Positions 16,942-24,817 of a stretch of DNA of 64,000 nucleotides are shown in pieces. Numbering within the stretch: position 1 is the first letter of the stretch; the number at the start of each line of letters is the position of its first letter. The DNA comes from Methanolobus zinderi (GTDB lineage Archaea; Halobacteriota; Methanosarcinia; Methanosarcinales; Methanosarcinaceae), in assembly GCF_013388255.1 (NCBI RefSeq), contig NZ_CP058215.1, positions 1,488,001 through 1,552,000 of the forward strand, read 5' to 3'. The notes below the pieces were generated by a model that searched no databases, was not told where the DNA came from, and worked only from the letters and a program-made list of their open reading frames with translations. A program made the translations under genes and the position numbers.

Positions 16942-18048
16942 ATGTGTGGAGACTGTGAAAAAGATTTAGATAGTTTAATTGAACGAGATTCTTATAGCGA
17001 TCTTTCTGATGAACAATTGGCTGAGTTGAGTCGCGAAAGTCATTTGCCTAGTTTTAAAAAAAGTTTTCTTACAGAACTATCAAAACTTTTTAAAACAAGT
17101 TCGTTTTTATGTAATCATTGTATTGATGATTTTTTAAAAAAATGGGATGGTTTTGCTATAATAAATTCAGAATTTAAGGAAAGTGAGATATCATTATCCT
17201 CTTTTTATTACCAATCATCGTTGTATGAACTTTACAAAGAAGATGATTTTGATATTTTTGTTGATATGATGGGTTGTTCCCGTTGTGAAAATGGAGATAT
17301 CACTTCTATTTGGCCTTATCCAAATAATTTAGATGTACTGTTCGATTTATACGATGATGAACTGAAAGCAGTTGCAAAACTTGCTGAAAAGTGTCCATTT
17401 GCCATATTAACGGATGATTTTGCTTCCAAAATTTATAGTATGCTCAAGCAACTGTCTGAGAAATCAACAAATCTATGCTTAGACTTTAAGTTCTATAGGT
17501 GTAGAAATTTAGACGATGAAGCCGTATTATTTTCTCGTCAGGATATGGGTCCTGTACCTGATGAAAAAGCACAAGAAAACAGATTTAACCATACTGGTTA
17601 TGGTTATTTATATTTAGCAACAACTGAAGATGTTAGCTTTGGTGAAGTGACGTATTCCTCCAACGGACCAAGAAAAAAACAAGTTTGTATGGCTGAAATA
17701 AGGTTACTAAAAAGCCTTAAAATATTAGATTTGACAGATGTTCAGGGTAACAATCATAAAGATGACACCTATCAAATGTTAATCTGCTCACCATTAGTAT
17801 ATAACCATCCAGATAATAAAAACAAATTTCAAAATAAAATGTATGCTACTAAAGAATATATATTTACAAGGTTCATCGCAGACTGTGCTCTTTCTTTGGG
17901 ATTTGATGGAATAAAATACGCGAGTAGATTTGGTAGAAGTGGTGACAATTTCGTAATATTTAAAGACAAAACAAATAAACAATTTAAATGGGATGAAATT
18001 TTCATAATTGATGATATTTATAGATATCCAAAAAACGATGATGATTGA
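16942..18048 (+). CDS. RES-domain protein with cysteine-rich N-terminal domain (NAD-degrading toxin family)
   Basis: 368 residues from the ATG at 16942; an in-frame TTG at 16930 is possible. The C-terminal half matches RES: FYRCRNL, then RFNHTGYGYLYLATTEDV with Arg214 and Glu235, then DGIKYASRFGR with Ser328, the Arg-Glu-Ser trio that names the family. RES toxins such as MbcT degrade NAD by phosphorolysis. The N-terminal half has CxxC pairs (MCGDC, LCNHC, CSRC) suggesting a zinc-binding domain, as in HEPN/RES N-terminal domain proteins. Free RES toxins are usually half this length and paired with an Xre-type antitoxin. No Xre gene is seen here; the downstream gene at 18131 could take that role. 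Confidence 0.75.
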   Translation: MCGDCEKDLDSLIERDSYSDLSDEQLAELSRESHLPSFKKSFLTELSKLFKTSSFLCNHCIDDFLKKWDGFAIINSEFKESEISLSSFYYQSSLYELYKEDDFDIFVDMMGCSRCENGDITSIWPYPNNLDVLFDLYDDELKAVAKLAEKCPFAILTDDFASKIYSMLKQLSEKSTNLCLDFKFYRCRNLDDEAVLFSRQDMGPVPDEKAQENRFNHTGYGYLYLATTEDVSFGEVTYSSNGPRKKQVCMAEIRLLKSLKILDLTDVQGNNHKDDTYQMLICSPLVYNHPDNKNKFQNKMYATKEYIFTRFIADCALSLGFDGIKYASRFGRSGDNFVIFKDKTNKQFKWDEIFIIDDIYRYPKNDDD

Positions 18049-18130
18049 TGTAGAAATATACGAACAAGTAGTTTTCTTGCCATTTGATATGTAGTAATTG
18101 TACAATGCTTCTCAAGCTAGGATGGTTATC

Positions 18131-18721
18131 ATGCTTCCAGATTATCCTGAGATTAAAAAGATTATCCAAACAAAATTTGAACGATTAATAAATGAAGAAT
18201 CAAAAAAAGGTTCATTTCTATCGGTGATTCGTGAAAAAAGAATCTATGAAGGTGATTTTTTGGAATCAACTTCAATCGACGGATATCTGGATAAAAGGGA
18301 ATATGCTGAAATCTCTGAAACTTTTAGTGTAACGAAAGAAGAAATAATCGAGAAAGGCTTTGATGCATATTTTGAACAAATACCTGAAATAGCTCAAAAA
18401 ATAAAAAACAGTAAAGAGAAGCAAATTATAGATAAAATAGATGAAGTTACAGATAGAGTTGGTAATGTTATAAATGGTAAATCAAAATCTTTCGCTGAAA
18501 ATTATCTAGAAGTATTAGAGAAAATGTCTATTTCTTTTGATGAATATGGATTTCCTATAATTCCCACATTAATTGTTAGTCCTGAATTTTACGAAAAATC
18601 TAAAGATGAAATCTCCGCATTCGATGAAGATCCTGTTATGAAAAAGAAGTTTAAAGATATAATCTACAAGAAAAAAGGTGAGTGGCTTGATAAAGAGGAT
18701 AATAGAAAACTGGTTGACTAA
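18131..18721 (+). CDS. Unknown 196-residue protein between RES and nuclease genes
   Basis: Not recognised. The sequence is acidic and lysine-rich, helical in appearance, and has no membrane segment. The ATG at 18131 is chosen because TAGGATGGTTATC gives it a ribosome site; an ATG at 18122 and a TTG at 18098 are in frame. It begins about 80 bases after the RES gene and its 3' end overlaps the next gene by 44 bases, so the three genes probably form one operon. From position alone it could be an antitoxin or immunity partner for the RES protein, or an accessory subunit of the following nuclease. Confidence 0.6.
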   Translation: MLPDYPEIKKIIQTKFERLINEESKKGSFLSVIREKRIYEGDFLESTSIDGYLDKREYAEISETFSVTKEEIIEKGFDAYFEQIPEIAQKIKNSKEKQIIDKIDEVTDRVGNVINGKSKSFAENYLEVLEKMSISFDEYGFPIIPTLIVSPEFYEKSKDEISAFDEDPVMKKKFKDIIYKKKGEWLDKEDNRKLVD

Positions 18722-20270
18722 AACTAATGAAAAAGGTTATCAAATTCCTTTTTGTCAATATCTTATTTCACAAAAGCATACAATTGTTTATATTTCACCG
18801 CATGGACCTATGGAACAAGGAAAAGATATTATTTCCATTGATAATAATGGGGAAGTCTATGCATTTCAGCTAAAAGGTGGAAACATTAACTTAACTGAAT
18901 GGAGAAAAATAGAAGGAGAAATAAGTGAGTTAATAGAAGTTCCTGTAAAGCATCCTTCCATAGATTATTCCGTATTCCATAAACCATTTCTAGTCACTAA
19001 CGGAGAGATTTCGGACCCTGTAAGAGTTAATATCGTTGATAAAAATAGACGTTATGAACAATTAAATTTACCGAAACTAGAAGTGATTACAGTTTCTCAG
19101 TTAGTGAGCAAATTTGTTGATGTACATGGCTCATTTTTACCAGTTCAACCATCTGATTTTCGTGTTTTTTTGGAACTCTTTCTTTCGGAAGGTACTGGAC
19201 CTTTAAAAGCTGAGTTATATGTAGATTTTTTAAAATCAATTCTTGTAATTGAAAATGCAAAAAAAATAGAGCTTCAAAGAAGAATTGCTAGTAGCATTCT
19301 ATTAACACAATATGCATTGCAACCCTATGAAACAAAGAATAATTATGTTTCAGCAATAGAAGGATGGACAATACTTTGCAGCTATATTTTCCGGCTCGTT
19401 GATGAGTTTCAAATAGAAGAGAAGTATTGGAAGAATTCATATGAGATTATACTAAGTAAAATTAATGATTTGTTAAATCTTCTTAAGAGTGAGTTTCTTG
19501 GAAGAGATAATTACATAGAAGGTTCATCTTTGGGTGATGGTGGATTATTATACAAATCAAGATTAACTATTGTTCTTGGTTGGTTGTCTGCGTTTGAACT
19601 ATTTAATAAAGTGGTAAAGGACGACTATCAAATTGATAATAGGGTTTATGATAGCATAAAGGCGCTTTATCCCAATAATACTTGGTTCTGGGGCGAGTCA
19701 GCAACACCATTTTTTGTCATGATGAGTTTTTTGTCATGGGAAGTTGAAGATAAACAACTTGCTAATGGAATAATTAGTAATTTGATATTGGATATAACCT
19801 ATGGGAATGCTTATGACGGCATAGGTACTCCTGATCCATATATTTCTTTAGAAAAAATACTTGCAGTAAATTATAATGTTTCTGAACTTGATTTTGATTT
19901 TAAGTCATTTATTGGTTCATCATACCATTTAGAGGCACTCGTGGATATCCTAGTTCGAAGAAATAAAAGAGAACAACTAGATATTTTATGGAAAGATATT
20001 TCATTTATCCAAAAAAGCAAATTTATTCCAGAACACATATGGGATTTTTTCTTGTGGAGATGTAGCAAAGGTTCTCAAGTTGACTCGTTCTATGAAAATC
20101 CTCAGAGCTATTCCAAATTAGCTTTAGAAGCTAATAATTCAGATGATCAAGTACCAATGATTTTGAGACACAACTTTTCTTTATTGTATTATTTGCTTAT
20201 GTGCTTTCCACATAGACTTAATCACCATTCTCTCAAATATATTGACGTGAATTTTGAAAACAAAGCATAG
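18678..20270 (+). CDS. Mrr-like PD-(D/E)XK nuclease-domain protein
   Basis: 530 residues from GTG 18678; a TTG at 18687 preceded by AGGTGA is an equally good start. The N-terminal domain has the restriction-endonuclease pattern GKDIISI (Asp50) followed by YAFQLKGG (Gln64, Lys66), the D...QxK form used by Mrr-like nucleases. The remaining 400 residues are helical and unrecognised, possibly a sensor or oligomerisation region. The 44-base overlap with the previous gene implies translational coupling. Composition is strongly AT-rich, and the context is a defence island. Likely substrate is foreign or modified DNA; this is inference. Confidence 0.7.
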   Translation: MSGLIKRIIENWLTKTNEKGYQIPFCQYLISQKHTIVYISPHGPMEQGKDIISIDNNGEVYAFQLKGGNINLTEWRKIEGEISELIEVPVKHPSIDYSVFHKPFLVTNGEISDPVRVNIVDKNRRYEQLNLPKLEVITVSQLVSKFVDVHGSFLPVQPSDFRVFLELFLSEGTGPLKAELYVDFLKSILVIENAKKIELQRRIASSILLTQYALQPYETKNNYVSAIEGWTILCSYIFRLVDEFQIEEKYWKNSYEIILSKINDLLNLLKSEFLGRDNYIEGSSLGDGGLLYKSRLTIVLGWLSAFELFNKVVKDDYQIDNRVYDSIKALYPNNTWFWGESATPFFVMMSFLSWEVEDKQLANGIISNLILDITYGNAYDGIGTPDPYISLEKILAVNYNVSELDFDFKSFIGSSYHLEALVDILVRRNKREQLDILWKDISFIQKSKFIPEHIWDFFLWRCSKGSQVDSFYENPQSYSKLALEANNSDDQVPMILRHNFSLLYYLLMCFPHRLNHHSLKYIDVNFENKA

Positions 20271-20413
20271 AATAAGGATGTCACAGTTGCAGTAAGTGAG
20301 CGTATTTTGTAAGTGGAAAATATTCATACATATCTATTCTGAAAAACCAATTTAACTCAGCTTCCTAGTATTCGTTTTTACTATTTCATCGACTAATCTA
20401 TTGATTTTAGATT

Positions 20414-20611
20414 CTATAAATGATGAAAAACAATATTAGAATCTGTTACTTGATTATGATTTATGGAAGTCTCGTATTCAGAAATCACTCCATTAGCTTT
20501 TAGAATAGCATCATCGATCTCTCTACCAGATGGATGTACATAGACACTCATGTTAGAAACCTGTACCCATCCGAAATATAAATTCATTTGAGTCATATTG
20601 TAACACAACAT
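20414..20611 (-). pseudogene. Remnant of a tyrosine recombinase/integrase C-terminus
   Basis: A 65-codon minus-strand frame contains YFGWVQVSNMSVYVHPSGRE followed by IDDAILKANGV. This matches the C-terminal tail of archaeal phage-type integrases, normally a GWVxGSxMxxxYVHLSGRDVDxAILK pattern in which the Tyr is the catalytic nucleophile. Everything upstream (core-binding domain, Arg and His-x-x-Arg residues) is absent, so this is a decayed fragment. A second, different recombinase fragment lies immediately upstream at 20615-20839. Confidence 0.6.
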
Positions 20612-20614
20612 ACA

Positions 20615-20839
20615 TTAAAATAATACATCGATTAAAACAGGTCTCACTTTCTTATAACCCTCCTTTGAGTTATTGAGCTTATCCAAGTAGTTAGTCATCA
20701 ACACTGAACCATTTGAGTGTCCCACCATATACTTGATAAGAGATTCTTGGACATCTGCTTTTACACATTTGTCAATGAAGTAGTTACGACCATATTTCAG
20801 CCCAAGTCCACGAGTCCTGAAGTATCTGCGTGAAGCTTT
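20615..20839 (-). pseudogene. Second tyrosine recombinase-like remnant
   Basis: Between an in-frame stop at 20840-20842 and the TAA at 20615 the minus strand encodes 74 residues without a start codon near the front: RRYFRTRGLGLKYGRN, then SLIKYMVGHSNGSVLMTNYL and a basic tail. LIxYxxGH...YL is the box II end of integrase-like tyrosine recombinases, where GH and the Tyr are active-site residues. The fragment is not in frame with the remnant at 20414 and shows another subfamily, so two integrases decayed here. Together they mark an old integration end near tRNA-Val. Confidence 0.5.
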
Positions 20840-21181
20840 TTAGATAGAATGGTGCTTTCGTATATGTGTTAAGGGCAATTGTTGATTGTTTTTGGCTTTA
20901 GGTTATGAGTCTTTATCTGAGCTGTACTGCTAGTAATAAAGAATACTGTTTCTAATATGTGCTAACTGAATTATAGAGTTAAGGCTTCTTGTTACTCTTA
21001 CACCCTGAATCTCCTAGTCATTTAGTTGTAAATAAATTAGCTGTATTGATCATCAGTTGATTTCGTTTAAACTGTGACCTTAGCACTTGCAGAAAACTAA
21101 CCTTACATCCTGTATGACAAATCATGAAGCAGTAGTTATACAACTGTTGTACAACTATTTCTTATTAAGAGGTAATAGCTA
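20840..21181. other. AT-rich non-coding stretch between integrase remnants and a small gene
   Basis: No intact gene is visible on either strand. Several short frames are broken by stops, as expected of decayed element DNA. The stretch ends with the inverted repeat at 21134-21156 and the ribosome site of the 21182 gene. Confidence 0.4.
21134..21156 (+). promoter_or_regulatory. 23-bp near-perfect palindrome upstream of the 21182 gene
   Basis: AGTTATACAAC at 21134-21144, one centre base, then GTTGTACAACT at 21146-21156 form an 11+1+11 inverted repeat with one mismatch. It ends 25 bases before the ATG of the small gene at 21182. The position between a presumed promoter and the start fits an operator, perhaps bound by the small protein itself or by a lost element regulator. 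Confidence 0.5.
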
Positions 21182-21532
21182 ATGATATCTGTTGGGAAAT
21201 CGAAAATAAGCAGGCATAAGCCTAAAAAAGACATAATTTATCCATTGGTGCGTTTACCACAATCATGCGCAGAATTTATTGGAAAGACGACTCACATCCA
21301 TAAAACAGAGTGCGAAGGCAAAACTTTGTTTGTCCTCTCGTTTGATGAGAATTTTGAAGGCGAACTGCAAGTTGTACAACCCAGCAGCAACTCAGACCTC
21401 GAATCAAGAGTAGAAACACTAGAAAAACAGCTCACACTCTTACAAGAATCAATATCAGCAGAAAAGAAGAATTGTGGTGGGCCCGATGAGATTCGAACTC
21501 ATGACCCCCGCCGTGTAAAGGCGATGTCATAA
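21182..21532 (+). CDS. Small tRNA-adjacent protein with C-terminal coiled coil, reading antisense into tRNA-Val
   Basis: 116 residues. MISVGKSKISRHKPKKDII and PLVRLPQSCAEFIGKTTHIH form a compact N-terminal domain that recalls AbrB-like beta strands in archaeal small regulators. Residues about 75-97 are a heptad-like leucine coiled coil. The last 18 codons are simply the antisense of tRNA-Val (DEIRTHDPRR is the T-arm in translation). GAGGTAAT six bases before the ATG is a strong ribosome site. Similar ORFs beside tRNAs are typical of integrated elements in Methanosarcinales, where integration supplied the tRNA end. It may be an element-borne DNA-binding protein; the family is not certain. Confidence 0.6.
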   Translation: MISVGKSKISRHKPKKDIIYPLVRLPQSCAEFIGKTTHIHKTECEGKTLFVLSFDENFEGELQVVQPSSNSDLESRVETLEKQLTLLQESISAEKKNCGGPDEIRTHDPRRVKAMS

Positions 21533-21551
21533 CCGGCTAGACCACGGGCCC
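21475..21551 (-). tRNA. tRNA-Val (anticodon TAC)
   Basis: Read on the minus strand, GGGCCCG (from 21551) pairs with CGGGCCC, followed by discriminator A and an encoded CCA at 21477-21475. The D-arm, the anticodon stem CGCC/GGCG with loop TTTACAC (anticodon TAC, valine GTA codons), and the T-arm containing GTTCGAATC all fold as a cloverleaf. A TATA-like ATTATATATC lies upstream near 21620-21630. The 3' end faces the defence island, so the gene is a plausible integration target. The 3' 58 bases are overlapped antisense by the 21182 gene. Confidence 0.93.
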
Positions 21552-21747
21552 ATTTTGCGAATAATATTAGTTACCCGGTGACGCTTTCGTCTTCGAGCAC
21601 CTCCATAATGTAACTAGTGATATATAATCCTTTTTGGTGAAAACAGGCAGTATATAAGTAAATTCATTCATTTTGTGCGGGTTGTCTTGATGGAGATTGC
21701 TACCTTTATATAGTCTCCAGACAAATTCTTGTTCAGGAGTGGATATT

Positions 21748-22515
21748 GTGACAATAGCAGAAGACCTGAAGGATCTGTACAGCCTCATCAGGGAAGAAAA
21801 TACCGAAAAACTGCTTTCCATGTTTGTGGGAGAGCCCGTGATAGACACGCCTCTTGAAGGAAGGGTTACAGGCGAAGATGCATTTCTTGAATTTGTTGAC
21901 CATCAGCACCAGTGGCTCAAGGGTCACGATGTGGGACAGCAATTCGTGGAGATTACCGCAAACCCAAAGCGCATCTGTGTCGAGTTGCTTCTCTATCTAC
22001 GGCATGATACGAGGAACCTGGATCTTCTGGTTGCCATAGTTGCTGACCTCGACGGTGACAGAGTATCCGAGATCAGGATATACCACAGTATGTGGCCACT
22101 GACAGGCAAACACAAGTTAAGAGAGCCAATCCTGAAACCGGTGGACGGACTTGAAGAACCCGATTTTGTAAAACAATACATGCAGGCACTGGGAAACGGC
22201 GATTATGAAGCAGTGACGAGTCTTTTCGAAGATGAAGGGTATGCCCGTGAACCCGCCAGCTCAGCTTTCACACATTCAGGAAAAGCAGGGCTGAAGGACT
22301 TCTATTCAAAGATATTGAGGGACGGCGGGATAATTCTGAAACACTGTACGGTCACCTTTGATGGAAAGCGTGCGGTGATCGAGTATAACGCCGATTCATG
22401 GGGTGAAACAAAACTGCCACCACAGACCGGTGTGGCAGTCTATGAGCTTGGAAAGAACTGGAAAATGCACGCTGCAAGGATATATGATGATGTGACACCA
22501 CCCGGAGAACAATAA
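21748..22515 (+). CDS. Tandem NTF2-like (SnoaL-type) domain protein
   Basis: 255 residues from the GTG at 21748, which follows CAGGAGTGG; an upstream in-frame ATG at 21697 lacks a ribosome site. Two NTF2-like cone-fold domains follow each other, roughly 1-130 and 145-250. Each starts with a helix pair such as DLYSLIREENTEKLLSMF or YMQALGNGDYEAVTSLF, followed by strands with the SEIRIYHSMW and KMHAARIYDD pattern. Such domains bind small hydrophobic ligands or act as ketosteroid-isomerase-like enzymes; no activity can be assigned. It converges on the NAD(P)H oxidoreductase pseudogene. Confidence 0.75.
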   Translation: MTIAEDLKDLYSLIREENTEKLLSMFVGEPVIDTPLEGRVTGEDAFLEFVDHQHQWLKGHDVGQQFVEITANPKRICVELLLYLRHDTRNLDLLVAIVADLDGDRVSEIRIYHSMWPLTGKHKLREPILKPVDGLEEPDFVKQYMQALGNGDYEAVTSLFEDEGYAREPASSAFTHSGKAGLKDFYSKILRDGGIILKHCTVTFDGKRAVIEYNADSWGETKLPPQTGVAVYELGKNWKMHAARIYDDVTPPGEQ

Positions 22516-23122
22516 TCACCTTTCTTTGCCGGGAAAGTGTTCACAGACCATATCCATGACTTCATCCAGCCATGCCTGTCTCTGCTCAGACGTGCTCCCG
22601 GCTATGGTCCTGAACATCCTGCGGTGAAAATTGCTCACACCGCAGAAATCAAAGATACAGTCCTTCCATATTCTTTCCAGTGGGTCACCGAAAACAGTAT
22701 TTTCCCTTTCCTCAGGAGTGTTTGAGGTATTGAACACAAGTGCAACCCTTGCTTTCAAAAGGCCGATTGGAAGACCTGAGCCATCATCATCCTCTGGGAA
22801 CCTGTACGCCACATTTTCCCGCAGCACCCTGTCAACCCATCCCTTGAGTATAGCTGGTGGCTGACCCCACCAGTTGGGATGAATGATGACTATGCCATCG
22901 GCTTCTTTTATTTCATTCCAGTGGATCTGGACCAGCTCATCATCCGATCTGTCAGACACAAGCTCCTCGCCCATAAGGATCGGGTCAAAACCTTCTGCAC
23001 AAAGGTCATGGAAGCTGACTTCATGTCCGCTCTCTTTTAGAGTGGATACAGTCACATCAGCAATGGCATGGTTAAAGCTCTTGCCATACGGATGGATGTC
23101 CGAGTATGACCGAAACCTTCAT
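22516..23122 (-). pseudogene. NAD(P)H oxidoreductase (flavodoxin-like, quinone reductase family) broken by a 4-base duplication
   Basis: The body from 23055 to 22516 encodes EVSFHDLCAEGFDPIL, HPNWWGQPPAILKGWVDRV and later blocks of the MdaB/KefF-type FMN reductases, which reduce quinones with NAD(P)H. The true start is the ATG at 23122 (MKVSVILGHP), but the frame shifts at a tandem GGATGGAT at 23090-23097. Removing one four-base unit restores MKVSVILGHPYGKSFNHAIA joined to DVTVSTLKESG. In the present sequence only an N-terminally shortened product from GTG 23055 could be made, and it lacks the first beta strand and flavin-phosphate loop. The gene is therefore inactive, or switched by slippage, or affected by a sequencing error. 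Confidence 0.8.
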
Positions 23123-23160
23123 ATTAACACCACAGGGGTAAGATAATAAGAAAGCTCTTT

Positions 23161-23463
23161 TCAAACAATATAATCCACAACTGCCCTTTCATTTACTATT
23201 TTGCCAACAAAATCGGCAACCTTGACATGTTCAGGATGCTTCTGGTAGGAGACAAGTGCTTCCTCATCCCTGAATTCAGAGTACAGGGTCACATCGAAAG
23301 CAGCGTCTGACTGATTGATATTGATACCTACCTCGATAATCTCTATTTCAGATATCATTTCTTGGAGATTTTCAAGCTTTTCTTTCATGAGTTTGGCGTT
23401 CTCCTGCTTTGTCCTGCCTTCGGCACTGGCTTTTAATTTCCACATGACAATATGTTTTAACAT
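23161..23463 (-). CDS. Dabb (stress-responsive alpha/beta barrel) domain protein
   Basis: 100 residues starting MLKHIVMWKLKASAEG, the standard opening of Dabb proteins, which are dimeric ferredoxin-like barrels. The conserved AAFDVTLYSEFRDEEALVSY and the HPEHVKVADFV ending are present, so it is full length. Function in archaea is unknown; bacterial and plant members are stress-related or act on small hydrophobic substrates. It lies just upstream of the broken oxidoreductase on the same strand and may be cotranscribed with it. Confidence 0.88.
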   Translation of the reverse strand: MLKHIVMWKLKASAEGRTKQENAKLMKEKLENLQEMISEIEIIEVGININQSDAAFDVTLYSEFRDEEALVSYQKHPEHVKVADFVGKIVNERAVVDYIV

Positions 23464-23586
23464 TGGTCTCTCTTCCTCGATATAATAAACATAGTTTACT
23501 GTTACTTATCAGGTAAAACTTATAAAACTAGTGTCATAGGATTGGTAATACCTATTTAAATAATAAAAAAGCGAAATAAGGGGCAT

Positions 23587-24210
23587 ATGCCTCACGATAC
23601 TCATTACCAGGAAGATGATGAGGAAGACGAGTTTGCAGAAGCCTATCTCGGAGATTATGCAAGCATCAGGTCAATCGTAGGTGAGGCTCTGCCTTTCCAG
23701 CTGGTAGCAACATTTGGAGGTGTTGCATCAGGCATCGTTCTCTCGGGAATGACAGATGAACTGCAGATGATACCGGGACTAATTGTCATAGCTCCTGCAG
23801 TGCTGGGCATGCGTGGAAATATCTCATCAACCCTGGGATCCAGGCTTGGCAGTGCTATTCATATGGGACTTATAACCAAAATAGAAAGGAACCCGGAGCT
23901 GATGAACAATGTTAACGGATCACTTTTGCTCAGTGCCTTAATGTCATTTATACTCGGACTGCTGGGGCATTTTATCACAGTGGCACTGGGAATGCAGAGT
24001 GCGGGTCCTCTCACACTGACCCTTATAGCCGTTCTTGCAGGTGTTTCGTCCGGTCTGATACTCTCAGTAGTTGCTGTTTTCCTTGCTCTGGGTATGTTCC
24101 GTTTCGGTTTTGATCCTGACAATGTTGTCACCCCCGCGATAGCAACCGTTGGGGATATCGTTTCAATGATAATGATCTTCCTTTCCGCAAGGGTGGTGCT
24201 CTTACTATGA
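23587..24210 (+). CDS. MgtE-type divalent cation transporter, first half
   Basis: 207 residues: an acidic N-terminal tail, then about five membrane helices of the MgtE/SLC41 channel domain. The repeated signature PAVLGMRGNISSTLGSRLGS and the later FGFDPDNVVTPAIATVGD are the conserved pore and cation-site segments. Bacterial MgtE has CBS and N-domains that are missing here, and the protein carries one channel unit. It overlaps the next gene by four bases, which encodes a second unit, so the two probably form a heteromeric Mg2+ (or other divalent metal) transporter with the PhoU-type protein that follows. Confidence 0.85.
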   Translation: MPHDTHYQEDDEEDEFAEAYLGDYASIRSIVGEALPFQLVATFGGVASGIVLSGMTDELQMIPGLIVIAPAVLGMRGNISSTLGSRLGSAIHMGLITKIERNPELMNNVNGSLLLSALMSFILGLLGHFITVALGMQSAGPLTLTLIAVLAGVSSGLILSVVAVFLALGMFRFGFDPDNVVTPAIATVGDIVSMIMIFLSARVVLLL

Positions 24211-24764
24211 CCTACTACACCGTGCGCGGAATCGTGGGAAGGAGTTTTCCTATAATCCTTTTCACATCAGTGATAGGGATACTGACAGGACAGATACTCA
24301 ACGTAGAGCTTGAGAACCTTGTTTCCATGCCTATCATCCTCATTCTCATCCCCGCACTGATCAAGATCGGAGGGGATACCGGAAGTATGCTTGGCGCACG
24401 CCTCTCATCAGCCCTTCACATGGGTCTTGGTGGAAACATCTTTCGCAACCCTGTGGTACGTAACAGCGTACTGTCGGCTTTTATCGTGGGCATGTGTGCC
24501 TTTACCTTTTTAGGCGTGGTTGTATGGATCACCGGTATAGTACTCGATATGGAAATGGCATTTGAAACGCTTATGGCTCTGTGTCTTGTATCAGGCACCT
24601 TCGAACTTCTGGCCGTCTATTCGGCTACCCTTCTAATTGCATTTGCTTCACACCGTTTCGGTGTGGATCCCGATGATACCGTAATTCCCATCATAGCCAC
24701 ACTCGGAGACCTAATCGGTGTGATTGGAATATTTGTAACCATGAATTTGTTGAATATCATCTAG
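24207..24764 (+). CDS. MgtE-type divalent cation transporter, second half
   Basis: 185 residues with the same five-helix MgtE/SLC41 unit as its neighbour: LIPALIKIGGDTGSMLGARL parallels the first gene's pore block, and FGVDPDDTVIPIIATLGDLI parallels its cation-site block. There is no cytosolic regulatory domain. The ATG overlaps the stop of the preceding gene (ATGA), so the two are made together and likely pair. Eukaryotic SLC41 proteins contain two such units in one chain; here they are separate. Confidence 0.85.
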   Translation: MTYYTVRGIVGRSFPIILFTSVIGILTGQILNVELENLVSMPIILILIPALIKIGGDTGSMLGARLSSALHMGLGGNIFRNPVVRNSVLSAFIVGMCAFTFLGVVVWITGIVLDMEMAFETLMALCLVSGTFELLAVYSATLLIAFASHRFGVDPDDTVIPIIATLGDLIGVIGIFVTMNLLNII

Positions 24765-24817
24765 AACAGAATTAAAAAGAAATAAAAAACATGAAAGGAT
24801 AAACTGGTAGAAAGATC

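Noticed and set aside
21475-21551. A second attachment repeat (tRNA-Val 3' half) elsewhere in the window
   Set aside because: I looked for the GATTCGAAC-containing T-arm text in both directions and found no further copy, so no att pair is claimed.
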